NCBI GenBank assembly: GCA_945946745.1
Contig: CAMEWZ010000093.1
Coordinates: 1-6,241 of the forward strand
DNA from: an uncultured Clostridia bacterium
Lineage (GTDB): Bacteria > Bacillota > Clostridia > Oscillospirales > Oscillospiraceae
Direction: 5' to 3'
Length of the DNA stretch: 6,241 bases
Of the stretch, positions 5,382 to 6,241 are shown one piece after another. The position numbers were made by a program, and so were the translations under genes. A model generated the notes under the pieces. It saw only the letters and a program-made list of their open reading frames with translations. It had not been told where the DNA came from and did not search any database. Every line of letters starts with the position of its first letter. Within the stretch, counting starts at the first letter, position 1.

Positions 5382-6241
5382 TTATGCTTTTTCTTCAACC
5401 TTTTTTGTGGTTTTCTTTCGGGTAGAGGGCTTCTTTTCGGCAGTCTTTGGCTCCTTGGAGGCCTTCTTGGAGGAAGCCCGGGCGGGCTTTTTTTCCTCGG
5501 CGGCGGGTGCTTCCGTTACCGCAGCGGAGGCCTCGGCGGCTTTTGCCGTCCGCTTTCGGGTGGTCTTGGGCTTTTCTTCCGCGGGAGCCTGGGGATTCTT
5601 CTTGGGGCGGCCGGGCTTTTTCTTGGGGGCAGCCTCTTTTTCCACATCCTCCGGCAGGATCACCCGCTCCTTCAGCACAACGGCGGTGCGGGCGGGGAGG
5701 TACAGCTCCACATAGTGCTTGCCGTCAAAGAGCTTGGTGGGGTAGGTGATGTGCTGGATCTGGTTCCAGCCGCCGTACTTCTCGTCATCGGTGGACAGGG
5801 CTACGGTATACTCGCCGGGGTGGGGTACGGGTACCAGCACGTTGGTTAGGGACATGCTGGGATGGAAGTTAAAGGCGAACAGCAGTCCATGGCGGTAGAA
5901 TACCAGCGTCTTTTCCGGCCGCTTGCTCAGCAGCAGGTCGCCCATACGCTGATCGAAAATCCGGTTTTCCTTGGTCAGAGCCACCATATCCTGGTCGAAG
6001 TCTCCCAGCCACTGATACTTGAGGAACCCATTGTCCTTTAGGCTCCACTGGCGGCGGCAATAATGGAAGCTCCAGCCGTTGCCCTCCCGGGGGAAGTCGA
6101 TCCATTCGGGATGGCCGAATTCGTTGCCCATGAAGTTCAGGTAGCCCTCGCCGCCACCGGCCAGGGTGAACAGGCGGATCATCTTATGCAGGGCGATGGC
6201 CCGGTCGATCCGGGGATTGTGGCAGGCCTTGTCCATGTCGG
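5382..6241 (-). CDS. glgB: 1,4-alpha-glucan branching enzyme, C-terminal part, with basic AT-hook-like tail (runs off right edge)
   Basis: The enzyme makes alpha-1,6 branches in glycogen by moving short glucan chains. The frame stays open to the right edge; 285 residues are visible, so the start and most of the catalytic barrel, including the catalytic acids, lie outside. Numbering from the Met at 6236: the end of the GH13 barrel reads IDRAIALHKMIRLFTLAGGG (10-29), then FMGNEFGHPEWIDFPREGN (35-53), CRRQW (60-64) and a C-terminal beta domain (about 100-190; LLFAFNFHPS, GEYTVALSTD, LPARTAVVLKE). These signatures match the eukaryote-like GH13_8 group rather than the E. coli-type GH13_9 enzyme. 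After residue 200 comes an 84-residue extension (nt 5385-5636) rich in Lys (22), Ala (18), Glu (11) and Pro (10), with an AT-hook-like KKKPGRPKK at 205-213; it is surely disordered and lies outside the enzyme fold. The frame is clean through it and ends in TAA just before the shared terminator. Confidence 0.93.
   Translation of the reverse strand, partial: DMDKACHNPRIDRAIALHKMIRLFTLAGGGEGYLNFMGNEFGHPEWIDFPREGNGWSFHYCRRQWSLKDNGFLKYQWLGDFDQDMVALTKENRIFDQRMGDLLLSKRPEKTLVFYRHGLLFAFNFHPSMSLTNVLVPVPHPGEYTVALSTDDEKYGGWNQIQHITYPTKLFDGKHYVELYLPARTAVVLKERVILPEDVEKEAAPKKKPGRPKKNPQAPAEEKPKTTRKRTAKAAEASAAVTEAPAAEEKKPARASSKKASKEPKTAEKKPSTRKKTTKKVEEKA

Noticed and set aside
5385..5636. The basic tail of the branching enzyme as a frameshift product or a separate fused DNA-binding gene
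   Set aside because: The reading frame is continuous with the beta domain, ends in a proper stop just before the terminator, and there is no internal ribosome binding site; it is better seen as a native disordered extension.
5367..5849. Plus-strand frames over the end of the branching enzyme, with a hydrophobic Gly/Leu/Phe-rich translation that looks like membrane segments
   Set aside because: The hydrophobic look comes from reading the complement of Lys/Ala/Pro codons of the glgB tail, and the frame begins inside the shared terminator.

Overview
The window looks like a chromosomal segment from a Gram-positive anaerobe of the Clostridia, probably a gut Oscillospiraceae/Ruminococcaceae-type organism. 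This is inferred from a type III glutamine synthetase, strong AGGAGG/AAAGGA ribosome binding sites, GC-rich genes separated by AT-rich gaps, and a GH13_8-like glycogen branching enzyme next to a cytoplasmic GH2 glycosidase. I see no mobile element, phage gene, CRISPR array, tRNA or rRNA.

Layout, left to right. (1) Positions 1-1379, minus strand: the N-terminal 459 residues of a type III glutamine synthetase (GlnN), running off the left edge. (2) Positions 1380-1670: an AT-rich divergent intergenic region with a good plus-strand promoter, a weak minus-strand promoter candidate, a short perfect palindrome and an imperfect hairpin with T tracts on both sides. (3) Positions 1671-2957, plus strand: a PLP-dependent class I aminotransferase of the aspartate aminotransferase Ic type, closed by a GNRA-capped intrinsic terminator. 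(4) Positions 3095-5335, plus strand: a GH2 beta-galactosidase-like enzyme with an unusual Met-rich C-terminal module and its own leader containing an inverted repeat. (5) Positions 5337-5375: an 18-bp perfect hairpin acting as a shared terminator for two convergent genes. (6) Positions 5382-6241, minus strand: the C-terminal part of a glycogen branching enzyme that ends in a highly basic, Lys/Ala/Pro-rich tail with an AT-hook-like motif; it runs off the right edge.

Two metabolic themes meet here. GlnN and the aminotransferase are divergent neighbours that both use glutamate, which fits ammonia assimilation and amino-group distribution. The GH2 enzyme and the branching enzyme are convergent carbohydrate genes: one releases sugars from glycosides, the other builds storage glucan. 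Each gene appears to be its own transcription unit. There is no clear novel multi-gene system. The most unusual features are the C-terminal extensions on the two carbohydrate enzymes, above all the histone H1-like tail on the branching enzyme.
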